64,000 bases of DNA from Bacteroidetes bacterium MED-G20. GTDB lineage: Bacteria; Bacteroidota; Bacteroidia; Flavobacteriales_D; Parvicellaceae. The stretch is from NCBI GenBank assembly GCA_905182745.1, contig CAJJCR010000014.1, forward strand, positions 1-64,000. The letters run 5' to 3'. The translations under genes were made by a program, and so were the position numbers. Shown here one piece after another: positions 9,286-18,857 of the stretch. Each line of letters begins with the position of its first letter. The stretch's first letter is position 1. Below the pieces are notes generated by a model. That model was not told where the DNA came from. It searched no databases and worked only from the letters and a program-made list of their open reading frames with translations.

Positions 9286-9743
9286 AAAATATTGAAATAA
9301 CAAATTACAATTCCAAATACGACCAGTCGTTCTACGAATTAAACAAAAGTTGGATTGAAGAATTTTGGATGTTAGAAGACTCTGATCTAAAAGATTTACT
9401 GAATCCTCAAGAGTCTATTATAGATTTTGGGGGAGAAATATTTATTGTATTGGTAAATAATCTAGTAGTAGGAACTGCAGCAATGATACCATTTCCAAAT
9501 AGTAAAATTGAATTGGCTAAAATGACCGTTCAAAAAGAATATAGAGGAAAAGGGCTGTCAAAAATATTATTGGAAAGATGTGTTGAATATGCCAAAGCAT
9601 CTAAAGCAAAAGAAATATTTTTAATTTCTAATAGTAGGTTGTTAAGCGCGAGAAAGTTGTACGATAAATTTGGGTTTATAGAGGTTGATTTAGACTCTAA
9701 TAAGTACAAAAGAGGCAACTATAAAATGGTTTTAAGGCTATAA
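9282..9743 (+). CDS. GNAT family N-acetyltransferase
   Basis: A 153-residue single-domain GNAT acetyltransferase. The acetyl-CoA-binding motif A is visible as MTVQKEYRGKGLSKILLER, followed by the motif B region ISNSRLLSARKLYDKFGF. It starts at TTG within TTGA, overlapping the upstream stop by 4 bp, so it is probably translated by coupling with the FemAB-like gene. The substrate is unknown. It is the last gene of the rightward operon that begins at 4,183. Confidence 0.85.
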   Translation: MKNIEITNYNSKYDQSFYELNKSWIEEFWMLEDSDLKDLLNPQESIIDFGGEIFIVLVNNLVVGTAAMIPFPNSKIELAKMTVQKEYRGKGLSKILLERCVEYAKASKAKEIFLISNSRLLSARKLYDKFGFIEVDLDSNKYKRGNYKMVLRL

Positions 9744-9753
9744 AATATTATTG

Positions 9754-9867
9754 TTAGTTAGAGGGCCATCTTTTTGACTTTTTGTATGGTAATGATTTTT
9801 TCATATTAACAAAATAAAAGGTCAAGCTTAGTAACAATAGAGCCCAAAAAAGAAATACAATATTCAT
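9754..9867 (-). CDS. Putative 37-residue single-pass membrane protein
   Basis: On the minus strand an ATG at 9,865-9,867 opens a frame ending in TAA at 9,754-9,756. The peptide begins MNIVFLFWALLLLSLTFYF (one clear transmembrane helix) and ends in a strongly basic tail (KKSLPYKKSKRWPSN). A hydrophobic helix followed by a cationic tail is typical of real bacterial small membrane proteins. It is convergent with the GNAT gene, with 10 bp between the stops. There is no homology evidence and a chance ORF cannot be excluded. Confidence 0.45.
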   Translation of the reverse strand: MNIVFLFWALLLLSLTFYFVNMKKSLPYKKSKRWPSN

Positions 9868-10097
9868 TATAATAAGGTTTATTCTCTGTAATATTAAATC
9901 TTTCGAACAGCTTAATTAACATTAATTTTTTCTACTAATTATGTTGATTAAACATTAAATAAATAGAAATGTTTAACTTTTAATCCAGCTTCGGTGGGTC
10001 ATTTGGCAATGAGTGAAAATGAAAAAAAACTTAAAAAAAAATTGCTTTTTTTTTAACACTTAAGTGTGAAGACAAGATTTAAGACCTAATGCAAGAA
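9868..10097. other. Intergenic region, no gene recognised
   Basis: This segment is mostly A/T. It contains one GC-richer patch (around 9,993-10,010), a 10-bp palindrome CACTTAAGTG near 10,057-10,066, and facing A and T runs just before it (10,020-10,053). That combination could act as a terminator for genes on either side, but the pairing is weak. No RNA gene was recognised. Confidence 0.3.
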
Positions 10098-11018
10098 TTA
10101 TTCTTCAGGTTTTTGTCTTTGGAATAGGATTCTAAATAGTAATTCATGAGAACCACCTGAATAAGTTCTTAGGTTGGAAGTTGTAAAATCATAGGAGTAT
10201 CCAAAAGAAATATAGTTTTTATAGGTGTATCCAAATAGCATTGAAAAAGCATCCCCACTTCTATAAGAAAACCCTGCCCATGCAGCTTGCTTCCAGGTTA
10301 CCTTGGAACCAAGCTCAATTTGCATTGGGACATTAGATACATATCTCAATAATAAATAGGGGTCAGCTACTAAATCGTAGGGCAAAATAAAATCATAGCC
10401 GCCATGAATAAAGTAATGATCTTCTAATTTATTACCTGGATCAGGATTTAGAATATCATTAAATTTTATTTTATTCTGAAGTAAGTTTGGAGCTGCACCT
10501 CCTGCATGCCACTTATCACCATAAAATAGAAACCCAAATTTAGCATCTGGCATTATTGAACGCATTACTGCCCCAGTGGTTGCCGGATCGCCTGGTTCTG
10601 TAAATGTTAGTTGGTGACCATCAATTTTCCATTCAATTAGTCCAGCACTTAGAGATAGGGAAACCTTTATTTGTTCGTTTATGTTGGTGTGGTATGCATA
10701 GGAGGCCTGAAAACCAGTTCTTCTAGTTGGGCCTACATTGTCCGTATATAAAAATGCGCCTATTCCGTTTTTTAAATCATTAGTTGGGCCATTAATACTC
10801 AATGTATAGGTTCTCGGATAATCCTGTAATCCTACCCATTGATACCTGTGGTTAGATGTTACACTGTACAAATGATCCATCCCTGCAAAAGCTGGGTTTT
10901 GTGTGTATTTATTCATGAAAAACTGAGAATATACTGGAATCTGCTGAGCAATAAAAACTGAGGAGTTAATCGTAAAAACCCCAAGCAGAATAATAATATG
11001 TTTTGAAAGTATTTTCAT
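10098..11018 (-). CDS. PorP/SprF family type IX secretion outer-membrane protein
   Basis: This 306-residue protein carries the family's N-terminal signature after a signal peptide: QQIPVYSQFFMNKYTQNPAFAG, then the VTSNHRYQWVGLQDYPRTY block. Alternating beta-strand segments continue to a C-terminus resembling FGYSYDFTTSNL...GSHELLFRI. PorP/SprF proteins are outer-membrane components that work with SprB-type adhesins carrying type B C-terminal domains, in attachment or delivery to gliding machinery. The start codon overlaps the adhesin stop in TAATG, giving translational coupling, so this is the dedicated SprF-like partner of the upstream adhesin. Confidence 0.92.
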   Translation of the reverse strand: MKILSKHIIILLGVFTINSSVFIAQQIPVYSQFFMNKYTQNPAFAGMDHLYSVTSNHRYQWVGLQDYPRTYTLSINGPTNDLKNGIGAFLYTDNVGPTRRTGFQASYAYHTNINEQIKVSLSLSAGLIEWKIDGHQLTFTEPGDPATTGAVMRSIMPDAKFGFLFYGDKWHAGGAAPNLLQNKIKFNDILNPDPGNKLEDHYFIHGGYDFILPYDLVADPYLLLRYVSNVPMQIELGSKVTWKQAAWAGFSYRSGDAFSMLFGYTYKNYISFGYSYDFTTSNLRTYSGGSHELLFRILFQRQKPEE

Positions 11019-11995
11019 TATCTAATTATTGTTATTGGTCCAGTTATATTATTTTTTTGACTATTAAAGCCATCGTATTCAATAATAAAGTAATATGTTC
11101 CTACCGGAACAGATTTGCTGTTTTTCCCATTCCCTGTCCAGTTTTCTCCTCCTACCTGATCCATGTCGTAAACCATAGAACCCCATCTGTTGTAAACTCT
11201 TACGGAAGTATTAGTAAATTGCTCTAAATTTTGAATAATCCAAGAATCGTTTATACCATCGCCATTAGGTGAAAAAGCAGAAGGAACAACAATATCTGGT
11301 ATAAGATCAACTTTTATTGTATCGCTATTTTTACAACCATTAGAATCAGTTACATATACTATATATAATTCACTAGAATTAACTTCAATCTCTGGTTTCT
11401 CATTTATAGAATCTTCTTCATAATCAAAGTTAGTAAGAGGTGTCCAAATATAAGATGAATTAATAGGGCCTGTTGGGTTTCCACCTAAAGTAAAAGCATC
11501 TCCAAATCCAAATACAGCATCATTACCGGCATCTACCATCGGAAGCGGAGCAACAATTACCATAATTGAATCTTGAACAGTACAAGTCTGCTCTGTTACA
11601 ACAAATACAAAATCATAAATAGTCGTAGCTGAATCGTCAAAAGTATAACTAATTGAAGTGCCAGAACTAACAGCTGAACCTAGCAAATTCCAAGATATTA
11701 CTGGATTAGTAGCACCTGATGTAACTCCAGTTAATGTTAAACTATCTCTAAAACATACCAAGGTGTCTGGACCAGCATTTGCAGTAATTTCCAATCCTGG
11801 TGTTAATGTTATAGTATCAACTGCTGTACAGTTATTTGTATCTAAAACACTTATATAATAAGTTCCAGCCAATAAACTATCTATGTCTTGGTTATTGGAG
11901 AAAAAAGTACCTGACAAGTCTGTCCAACTAAATACATATGGACTAGTTCCTCCACTTATAATTAAGTTAATACTAGCATCGTTGAAGAGGAGCAA
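11018..11995 (-). CDS. SprB-like adhesin, C-terminal fragment with type B T9SS sorting domain
   Basis: The 325-residue frame holds the last repeat (ISGGTSPYVFSWTDLSG), a beta-sandwich PKD-like segment, and the gliding-motility C-terminal domain at about 235-325: VVPSAFSPNGDGINDSW, VRVYNRWGSMVYD, then WTGNGK...VPVGTYYFIIEYDG and TGPITIIR. This domain is the type B secretion signal recognised by T9SS with a PorP/SprF partner. The frame joins the upstream fragment by a small indel near 11,975 (PYCS / FNDASINL). Its stop overlaps the porP/sprF start (TAATG). Confidence 0.85.
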   Translation of the reverse strand: MLLFNDASINLIISGGTSPYVFSWTDLSGTFFSNNQDIDSLLAGTYYISVLDTNNCTAVDTITLTPGLEITANAGPDTLVCFRDSLTLTGVTSGATNPVISWNLLGSAVSSGTSISYTFDDSATTIYDFVFVVTEQTCTVQDSIMVIVAPLPMVDAGNDAVFGFGDAFTLGGNPTGPINSSYIWTPLTNFDYEEDSINEKPEIEVNSSELYIVYVTDSNGCKNSDTIKVDLIPDIVVPSAFSPNGDGINDSWIIQNLEQFTNTSVRVYNRWGSMVYDMDQVGGENWTGNGKNSKSVPVGTYYFIIEYDGFNSQKNNITGPITIIR

Positions 11996-13017
11996 TAAGG
12001 GTTAGTAACACTCAAAGTATCTACTACAAAACTATCTGGCTGTAATACTATTACACTGGTATCTATACTACATAACAATTGATCGGTTATAGTAACTTGA
12101 TATGTGCCAGCAGCTAAACTAGAAGCTGTGTCTGTAGTCTGACCATCGCTCCAAGCATAAGTATAATTTCCATTCCCTCCAATAATACCTACGTAAGCAG
12201 CGCCATCTGAAGAACCATTACATAGCACGCTATCTTGTGAAGTGGTATCTACTAACAACGGTGTTGGTTGTAATACTATTACGCTAGTATCAATAGAACA
12301 AAGATTTTGATCTGTTATCGTTACATTGTAAGTACCAGCTATTATGTTGGAAGCGGTGTCTGTAGCCTGACCAATACTCCATAAGTATGTATAAATTCCA
12401 TTTCCACCAGAAACTGCGACATATGCTGCCCCGTCATTAGTTCCATTACAACTAACACTGTCTTGAGTAGTAGTATCTACTACTAATAAATTAGGTTCTA
12501 ATACTGTTACATTAGTATCTGTAGAACATGCATCTGAATCTGTTACCGTAATATTATATAACCCTGCTGAAAGGTTTATAGCAGTGCTACTATCCTGAGA
12601 TAAATTATTACCAAGGGAATCTGTCCATGTAAAATTATAACCAAAACCTGTTCCGCCAGAAACATTAGTTATAACAGCACTTCCATCTGCAAATCCGTAA
12701 CATTTTACACTTTCTTGATAAATACTATCAATTGTTAATTGATTTGGCTCTTTAACCTCTATATCTTCACTTATGGAACAATTATTTTGATCTTTTATTT
12801 CTATCGTATAATTTCCTGATGACAACCCAATTGCAGTATCATTATCCTGCAATAAATCTACACCTAATGCATCTACCCAACTAAAATTATATATGCCATT
12901 TCCTCCTGTTATTCCAATAGCGCTAGCTGTCCCATCTGAAACCCCATTACAACTAACACTGTCCATAATCATAGACCCTATCACCAATAAATCTGGCTCT
13001 TTAACCTCTATATCCAC
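11962..13017 (-). CDS. SprB-like adhesin, repeat fragment
   Basis: This fragment has 351 residues of tandem SprB repeats. Each begins with a SVSCNG.SDG or VKCYGFADG-type Cys/Asp motif and ends with a TITDQNLCSIDTSV-type segment followed by VLQP or VLEP. The repeats here are diverged from one another, in contrast to the identical array further upstream in the gene. The in-frame start is only an internal Met, because the true N-terminus lies in the upstream fragments. Confidence 0.75.
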   Translation of the reverse strand: MDIEVKEPDLLVIGSMIMDSVSCNGVSDGTASAIGITGGNGIYNFSWVDALGVDLLQDNDTAIGLSSGNYTIEIKDQNNCSISEDIEVKEPNQLTIDSIYQESVKCYGFADGSAVITNVSGGTGFGYNFTWTDSLGNNLSQDSSTAINLSAGLYNITVTDSDACSTDTNVTVLEPNLLVVDTTTQDSVSCNGTNDGAAYVAVSGGNGIYTYLWSIGQATDTASNIIAGTYNVTITDQNLCSIDTSVIVLQPTPLLVDTTSQDSVLCNGSSDGAAYVGIIGGNGNYTYAWSDGQTTDTASSLAAGTYQVTITDQLLCSIDTSVIVLQPDSFVVDTLSVTNPYCSSSTMLVLT

Positions 13018-13396
13018 TGATGTGGAACAATTATTTTGATCTGTTACCGTTATCGCATATGTTCCATTGATAATCCTACTGCAGTATCATTAGTTGCATT
13101 AGTAGGATTCTGGGCTATGGCAAATAAATCCCAACTGTAACTAAAACTCACCACTGCCTCCACTTATGCTGTCCAGAAAAGCCATACCGTTTGATTCCCC
13201 AAAACAGCTTACGCTGTCCTGATCTAATGTGATAAAATAGAATCTGGCTGAGTTAAATCAACAACCATTGTATTAGAGCAAGATTTTGAGTCAGTAACAG
13301 TCAAATATAAGACCCTATCCTAGGTTAAATGCAGTATCTGTTAATTGCCCATCACTCCACAAATAATTATATCCACCATTTCCTCCAGAAATATTT

Positions 13397-13600
13397 TCAG
13401 GCCATGCTTTCCCATTTGATAAACCAAAACAAGATGGAGCGATCAAATTTTGGATTTAACACAATTGGGCCCGGATCAAAAACAGTATCGCTATGAAGAG
13501 TAACACAGCCATTTGTAGAGTCTGTTATTCGTACAAAATAAACTCCAGGTGGTAAATCTGTCTCTATAAGATTGTCTGGACCATCTAAATCACCTGGCAC
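13397..13600 (-). CDS. SprB-like adhesin, short frameshifted fragment
   Basis: A 67-residue open piece (MPGDLDGPDNLIETDLPPGVYFVRITDS...). It is almost the same as part of the fragment at 14,391-14,843, showing a second copy of a roughly 1.03-kb unit. The segment 13,018-13,396 continues the SprB pattern but is open in no single frame. Confidence 0.6.
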   Translation of the reverse strand: MPGDLDGPDNLIETDLPPGVYFVRITDSTNGCVTLHSDTVFDPGPIVLNPKFDRSILFWFIKWESMA

Positions 13601-13616
13601 AGAACCAATAAAATTA

Positions 13617-14132
13617 TCAATATCCCAATCTATTCCATAAATAGTTCCCCCAGATTGGCTGAGTAGTAACAGTTAAAAATATTTTTCCGTCAGTATCATT
13701 ATTACACGTCACATCTACTGTAGAATCCTCTACCAACGGCCCATTTAGATCACTAATATTTATAGATTTACTCCCAACACAAGAACTGTCATCCGTAACT
13801 GTAATCTCATACAGCCCTGAACCGATATTATCAAGAAGAGCTGCAGTTCCTATTACTGCTGGTCCTGTCCCTAAATCAGCCCAACTGTAAACATAATTAT
13901 TAGGTGGATTTGCATCTCCTCCTCCTCCACTAGGAGTTACAAGAATAGATCCATCATTAGTCCCACACGCTGGCTCTGTTAAAACATAAGTTATACTTAT
14001 CGTATCTGGCTCCAAGACAGTTGTTGAATCGTTATTTAATGTACATAGATTGTTATCTGTTAAACTTAAAACATAAACTCCCGCTTCTAAACCTGTTATA
14101 TTCGAAGAAGATGTAGCTTGCACTATAACCAT
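13617..14132 (-). CDS. SprB-like adhesin, frameshifted fragment
   Basis: A 171-residue repeat piece ([16 protein letters not shown] ... PACGTNDGSILVTPSGGGG ... VEDSTVDVTCNNDTDGKI). The end nearest 13,660 has GGCTGAG where the duplicate copy near 14,693 has GTA, a 4-base difference that breaks the frame. The segment 14,133-14,390 is SprB-like but frame-disrupted. Confidence 0.6.
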   Translation of the reverse strand: MVIVQATSSSNITGLEAGVYVLSLTDNNLCTLNNDSTTVLEPDTISITYVLTEPACGTNDGSILVTPSGGGGDANPPNNYVYSWADLGTGPAVIGTAALLDNIGSGLYEITVTDDSSCVGSKSINISDLNGPLVEDSTVDVTCNNDTDGKIFLTVTTQPIWGNYLWNRLGY

Positions 14133-14390
14133 TAGGCCCTGTCCAATTATAATCGTAAGGAGCAGCTCCGTTAGTTACAGACATAACTTCAATCGCACCA
14201 GAACCATCATTGAAACATTTAAGATCTGTTAGACTCCTTAATTACAGCAATGACTCTGGCTCTTTAACCTCTACATCACCCGTTGTAGAACAAGTTCTTC
14301 TGATCCGTCACCGTTACAGTATAAGTACCTGCTGATAACCCCGTCGCTGGATTGGTAGTCTGTTACTGGCGTCGTCACTCCAACTAAATA

Positions 14391-14843
14391 CTATTTGTCC
14401 CCATTTCCTCCTGTTATACCTTCAGCTGTAGCTGTCCCATGTGCTAACCCTCCATTACAACTAACACTGATCATCAAACTATCTGAGAGTTGTAACTCAA
14501 GTGCTCCCGGTTCAAAAACAGTATCGCTATGAAGAGTAACGCAGCCGCTTGTAGAATCTGTTATTCTTACAAAATAAACCCCAGGCGGTAAATCTGTCTC
14601 TATAAGATTGTCTGGACCATCTAAATCACCTGGCACAGAACCAATAAAATTATCAATATCCCAATCTATTCCATAAATAGTTCCCCCAGATTGTATAGTA
14701 ACAGTTAAAAATATTTTTCCATCAGTATCATTATTACAAGTTACATCTACTGTAGAATCCTCTACCAGCGGCCCATTAACATCACTAATATTAATAGATT
14801 CTACTTCCAACACAAGAACTGTCATCCGTAACTGTAATTTCAT
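14391..14843 (-). CDS. SprB-like adhesin, frameshifted fragment
   Basis: A 150-residue piece that nearly duplicates sequence in the two fragments downstream (VEDSTVDVTCNNDTDGKI, GDLDGPDNLIETDLPPGVYF, SDTVFEPG), offset by about 1,028-1,036 bp. It ends at an indel within the next repeat (GGLAHGTATAEGITGGNG). The 5' junction near 14,845 is another single-base slip. Confidence 0.6.
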   Translation of the reverse strand: MKLQLRMTVLVLEVESINISDVNGPLVEDSTVDVTCNNDTDGKIFLTVTIQSGGTIYGIDWDIDNFIGSVPGDLDGPDNLIETDLPPGVYFVRITDSTSGCVTLHSDTVFEPGALELQLSDSLMISVSCNGGLAHGTATAEGITGGNGDK

Positions 14844-15083
14844 ATAGTCCTGAACCTATATTATCAAGAAGAGATGTAGTTCCTATAACTCCTGGTCCTG
14901 CACCTAAATCAGCCCAACTATAACTGTAATTATTAGGTGGATTTGCATCTCCTCCTCCTCCACTAGGAGTTACAAGAATAGATCCATCAGTAACCCCACA
15001 CGCTGGCTGTGTTAATACATAAGTTACACTTATCAGTATCTGGCTCCAAGACAGTTGTTGAGTCGTTATTTAATGTACATAGA

Positions 15084-15332
15084 TTAGTCATCCGTTAAAC
15101 TTAAAACATAAACTCCCGCTTCTAAACTTGTAATATTCGAAGAAGATGTAGTTTCACTATAACCATTAGGCCCTGTCCAATTATAATTGTAAGGAGCAGT
15201 TCCATTAGTTACAGACATAATTTCAATCGAACCAGAACCATCATTAAAACATTTAAGATCTTTAGAATCTTTAATTACAGAAAGAAAATCTGGCTGAGTA
15301 ATCGTTACCGTACTAGATGTCTCTACACACAT
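15084..15332 (-). CDS. SprB-like adhesin, frameshifted fragment
   Basis: An 82-residue piece ([13 protein letters not shown] ... [13 protein letters not shown] ... [13 protein letters not shown]). The upstream junction has TGTGTGTAG where the expected frame needs TGTGTAG, so two extra bases separate it from the identical-repeat fragment. The downstream end has one extra base compared with its duplicate near 14,050, which makes a premature stop after SLTDD. Confidence 0.6.
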   Translation of the reverse strand: MCVETSSTVTITQPDFLSVIKDSKDLKCFNDGSGSIEIMSVTNGTAPYNYNWTGPNGYSETTSSSNITSLEAGVYVLSLTDD

Positions 15333-18300
15333 CCATTGGCATCTGTAACCGTTACCGTATAATCCCCTGGCGATAAACCAACAGCTGTAGCAGTAGTTTG
15401 AGCAGACGCATCATCCCATAAATACGTATAATCCGTTGTGCCTCCAGCTACCGACTGTAGATATACTACCATCAGCATCTCCATTACAAGTCACATCCTG
15501 TACCTTGGTTGCACTTGCAGATAATACAACCGGCTGAGTAATCGTTACTGCTGGTGTCGTTGTAATCGTACATCCATTGGCATCTGTAACCGTTACCGTA
15601 TAATCCCCTGGCGATAAACCAACAGCTGTAGCAGTAGTTTGAGCAGACGCATCATCCCATAAATACGTATAATCCGTTGTGCCTCCAGCTACCGACGTAG
15701 ATATACTACCATCAGCATCTCCATTACAAGTCACATCCTGTACCTTGGTTGCACTTGCAGATAATACAACCGGCTGAGTAATCGTTACTGCTGGTGTCGT
15801 TGTAATCGTACATCCATTGGCATCTGTAACCGTTACCGTATAATCCCCTGGCGATAAACCAACAGCTGTAGCAGTAGTTTGAGCAGACGCATCGTCCCAT
15901 AAATACGTATAATCCGTTGTGCCTCCAGCTACCGACGTAGATATACTACCATCAGCATCTCCATTACAAGTCACATCCTGTACCTTGGTTGCACTTGCAG
16001 ATAATACAACCGGCTGAGTAATCGTTACTGCTGGTGTCGTTGTAATCGTACATCCATTGGCATCTGTAACCGTTACCGTATAATCCCCTGGCGATAAACC
16101 AACAGCTGTAGCAGTAGTTTGAGCAGACGCATCATCCCATAAATACGTATAATCCGTTGTGCCTCCAGCTACCGACGTAGATATACTACCATCAGCATCT
16201 CCATTACAAGTCACATCCTGTACCTTGGTTGCACTTGCAGATAATACAACCGGCTGAGTAATCGTTACTGCTGGTGTCGTTGTAATCGTACATCCATTGG
16301 CATCTGTAACCGTTACCGTATAATCCCCTGGCGATAAACCAACAGCTGTAGCAGTAGTTTGAGCAGACGCATCATCCCATAAATACGTATAATCCGTTGT
16401 GCCTCCAGCTACCGACGTAGATATACTACCATCAGCATCTCCATTACAAGTCACATCCTGTACCTTGGTTGCACTTGCAGATAATACAACCGGCTGAGTA
16501 ATCGTTACTGCTGGTGTCGTTGTAATCGTACATCCATTGGCATCTGTAACCGTTACCGTATAATCCCCTGGCGATAAACCAACAGCTGTAGCAGTAGTTT
16601 GAGCAGACGCATCATCCCATAAATACGTATAATCCGTTGTGCCTCCAGCTACCGACGTAGATATACTACCATCAGCATCTCCATTACAAGTCACATCCTG
16701 TACCTTGGTTGCACTTGCAGATAATACAACCGGCTGAGTAATCGTTACTGCTGGTGTCGTTGTAATCGTACATCCATTGGCATCTGTAACCGTTACCGTA
16801 TAATCCCCTGGCGATAAACCAACAGCTGTAGCAGTAGTTTGAGCAGACGCATCGTCCCATAAATACGTATAATCCGTTGTGCCTCCAGCTACCGAGGTAG
16901 ATATACTACCATCAGCATCTCCATTACAAGTCACATCCTGTACCTTGGTTGCACTTGCAGATAATACAACCGGCTGAGTAATCGTTACTGCTGGTGTCGT
17001 TGTAATCGTACATCCATTGGCATCTGTAACCGTTACCGTATAATCCCCTGGCGATAAACCAACAGCTGTAGCAGTAGTTTGAGCAGACGCATCGTCCCAT
17101 AAATACGTATAATCCGTTGTGCCTCCAGCTACCGACGTAGATATACTACCATCAGCATCTCCATTACAAGTCACATCCTGTACCTTGGTTGCACTTGCAG
17201 ATAATACAACCGGCTGAGTAATCGTTACTGCTGGTGTCGTTGTAATCGTACATCCATTGGCATCTGTAACCGTTACCGTATAATCCCCTGGCGATAAACC
17301 AACAGCTGTAGCAGTAGTTTGAGCAGACGCATCATCCCATAAATACGTATAATCCGTTGTGCCTCCAGCTACCGACGTAGATATACTACCATCAGCATCT
17401 CCATTACAAGTCACATCCTGTACCTTGGTTGCACTTGCAGATAATACAACCGGCTGAGTAATCGTTACTGCTGGTGTCGTTGTAATCGTACATCCATTGG
17501 CATCTGTAACCGTTACCGTATAATCCCCTGGCGATAAACCAACAGCTGTAGCAGTAGTTTGAGCAGACGCATCATCCCATAAATACGTATAATCCGTTGT
17601 GCCTCCAGCTACCGACGTAGATATACTACCATCAGCATCTCCATTACAAGTCACATCCTGTACCTTGGTTGCACTTGCAGATAATACAACCGGCTGAGTA
17701 ATCGTTACTGCTGGTGTCGTTGTAATCGTACATCCATTGGCATCTGTAACCGTTACCGTATAATCCCCTGGCGATAAACCAACAGCTGTAGCAGTAGTTT
17801 GAGCAGACGCATCATCCCATAAATACGTATAATCCGTTGTGCCTCCAGCTACCGACGTAGATATACTACCATCAGCATCTCCATTACAAGTCACATCCTG
17901 TACCTTGGTTGCACTTGCAGATAATACAACCGGCTGAGTAATCGTTACTGCTGGTGTCGTTGTAATCGTACATCCATTGGCATCTGTAACCGTTACCGTA
18001 TAATCCCCTGGCGATAAACCAACAGCTGTAGCAGTAGTTTGAGCAGACGCATCGTCCCATAAATACGTATAATCCGTTGTGCCTCCAGCTACCGACGTAG
18101 ATATACTACCATCAGCATCTCCATTACAAGTCACATCCTGTACCTTGGTTGCACTTGCAGATAATACAACCGGCTGAGTAATCGTTACTGCTGGTGTCGT
18201 TGTAATCGTACATCCATTGGCATCTGTAACCGTTACCGTATAATCCCCTGGCGATAAACCAACAGCTGTAGCAGTAGTTTGAGCAGACGCATCGTCCCAT

Positions 18301-18626
18301 AAATACGTATAATCCGTTGTGCCTCCAGCTACCGACGTAGATATACTACCATCAGCATCTCCATTACAAGTCACATCCTGTACCTTGGTTGCACTTGCAG
18401 ATAATACAACCGGCTGAGTAATCGTTACTGCTGGTGTCGTTGTAATCGTACATCCATTGGCATCTGTAACCGTTACCGTATAATCCCCTGGCGATAAACC
18501 AACAGCTGTAGCAGTAGTTTGAGCAGACGCATCGTCCCATAAATACGTATAATCCGTTGTGCCTCCAGCTACCGAGGTAGATATACTACCATCAGCATCT
18601 CCATTACAAGTCACATCCTGTACCTT
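15330..18626 (-). repeat. Tandem array of near-identical 240-bp coding repeats (about 13.7 periods)
   Basis: The block CCATTACAAGTCACATCCTG recurs at exact 240-bp steps from 15,481 to 18,601, giving 14 copies. Apart from the edge copies I noticed only two variable sites. One is GAC/GAT in the WDDASAQ segment and the other is ACG/ACC in the ISTSV segment. Both are silent. The rest is DNA-identical, which indicates very recent expansion or ongoing homogenisation. Copy number is likely to vary between strains and may be mis-assembled. Confidence 0.92.
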
Positions 18627-18857
18627 CATTGCACTTACCGATAATGCTGCAGCTGGCTCTGTTACTTCAATATTTTCAGTACTGGTACAATTAAGGCTAT
18701 CAGTAATGGTTAAACTATAAAACCCTGCAATTAAATTATTTGCTATAGAGGTAGTCTGAGCAGATGCATCGTCCCATAAATATTGATAGCCGCTAAGAAG
18801 AGAAGGGGTGCCTCCACTAACTGTACTTGAAGCTGAACCATCTTGGCACCAAAACAT
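15411..18857 (-). CDS. SprB-like adhesin, identical-repeat fragment
   Basis: This is the largest open piece, 1,148 residues. It contains tandem 80-residue units reading [54 protein letters not shown] and [10 protein letters not shown]. Each unit is one SprB repeat with two conserved Cys. The 5' junction with the N-terminal fragment is a missing base near 18,846: the upstream frame gives VQCFGAK and this frame continues [12 protein letters not shown]. The 3' end is lost to one inserted T near 15,455 (ACCGACTGTAG for ACCGACGTAG). The repeats themselves are open and probably extend the adhesin from the cell surface. Confidence 0.8.
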   Translation of the reverse strand: MFWCQDGSASSTVSGGTPSLLSGYQYLWDDASAQTTSIANNLIAGFYSLTITDSLNCTSTENIEVTEPAAALSVSAMKVQDVTCNGDADGSISTSVAGGTTDYTYLWDDASAQTTATAVGLSPGDYTVTVTDANGCTITTTPAVTITQPVVLSASATKVQDVTCNGDADGSISTSVAGGTTDYTYLWDDASAQTTATAVGLSPGDYTVTVTDANGCTITTTPAVTITQPVVLSASATKVQDVTCNGDADGSISTSVAGGTTDYTYLWDDASAQTTATAVGLSPGDYTVTVTDANGCTITTTPAVTITQPVVLSASATKVQDVTCNGDADGSISTSVAGGTTDYTYLWDDASAQTTATAVGLSPGDYTVTVTDANGCTITTTPAVTITQPVVLSASATKVQDVTCNGDADGSISTSVAGGTTDYTYLWDDASAQTTATAVGLSPGDYTVTVTDANGCTITTTPAVTITQPVVLSASATKVQDVTCNGDADGSISTSVAGGTTDYTYLWDDASAQTTATAVGLSPGDYTVTVTDANGCTITTTPAVTITQPVVLSASATKVQDVTCNGDADGSISTSVAGGTTDYTYLWDDASAQTTATAVGLSPGDYTVTVTDANGCTITTTPAVTITQPVVLSASATKVQDVTCNGDADGSISTSVAGGTTDYTYLWDDASAQTTATAVGLSPGDYTVTVTDANGCTITTTPAVTITQPVVLSASATKVQDVTCNGDADGSISTSVAGGTTDYTYLWDDASAQTTATAVGLSPGDYTVTVTDANGCTITTTPAVTITQPVVLSASATKVQDVTCNGDADGSISTSVAGGTTDYTYLWDDASAQTTATAVGLSPGDYTVTVTDANGCTITTTPAVTITQPVVLSASATKVQDVTCNGDADGSISTSVAGGTTDYTYLWDDASAQTTATAVGLSPGDYTVTVTDANGCTITTTPAVTITQPVVLSASATKVQDVTCNGDADGSISTSVAGGTTDYTYLWDDASAQTTATAVGLSPGDYTVTVTDANGCTITTTPAVTITQPVVLSASATKVQDVTCNGDADGSISTSVAGGTTDYTYLWDDASAQTTATAVGLSPGDYTVTVTDANGCTITTTPAVTITQPVVLSASATKVQDVTCNGDADGSISTVGSWRHNGLYVFMG

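Noticed and set aside
9868-10097. tRNA or small RNA gene in the gap before the PorP/SprF gene
   Set aside because: The GC-richer patch near 9,993-10,010 does not fold into a cloverleaf, and no conserved T-loop or CCA-type end is seen.
15330-18626. CRISPR-like array
   Set aside because: The repeats are 240 bp long, continuous, without unique spacers, and encode an open SprB repeat. They are protein repeats.
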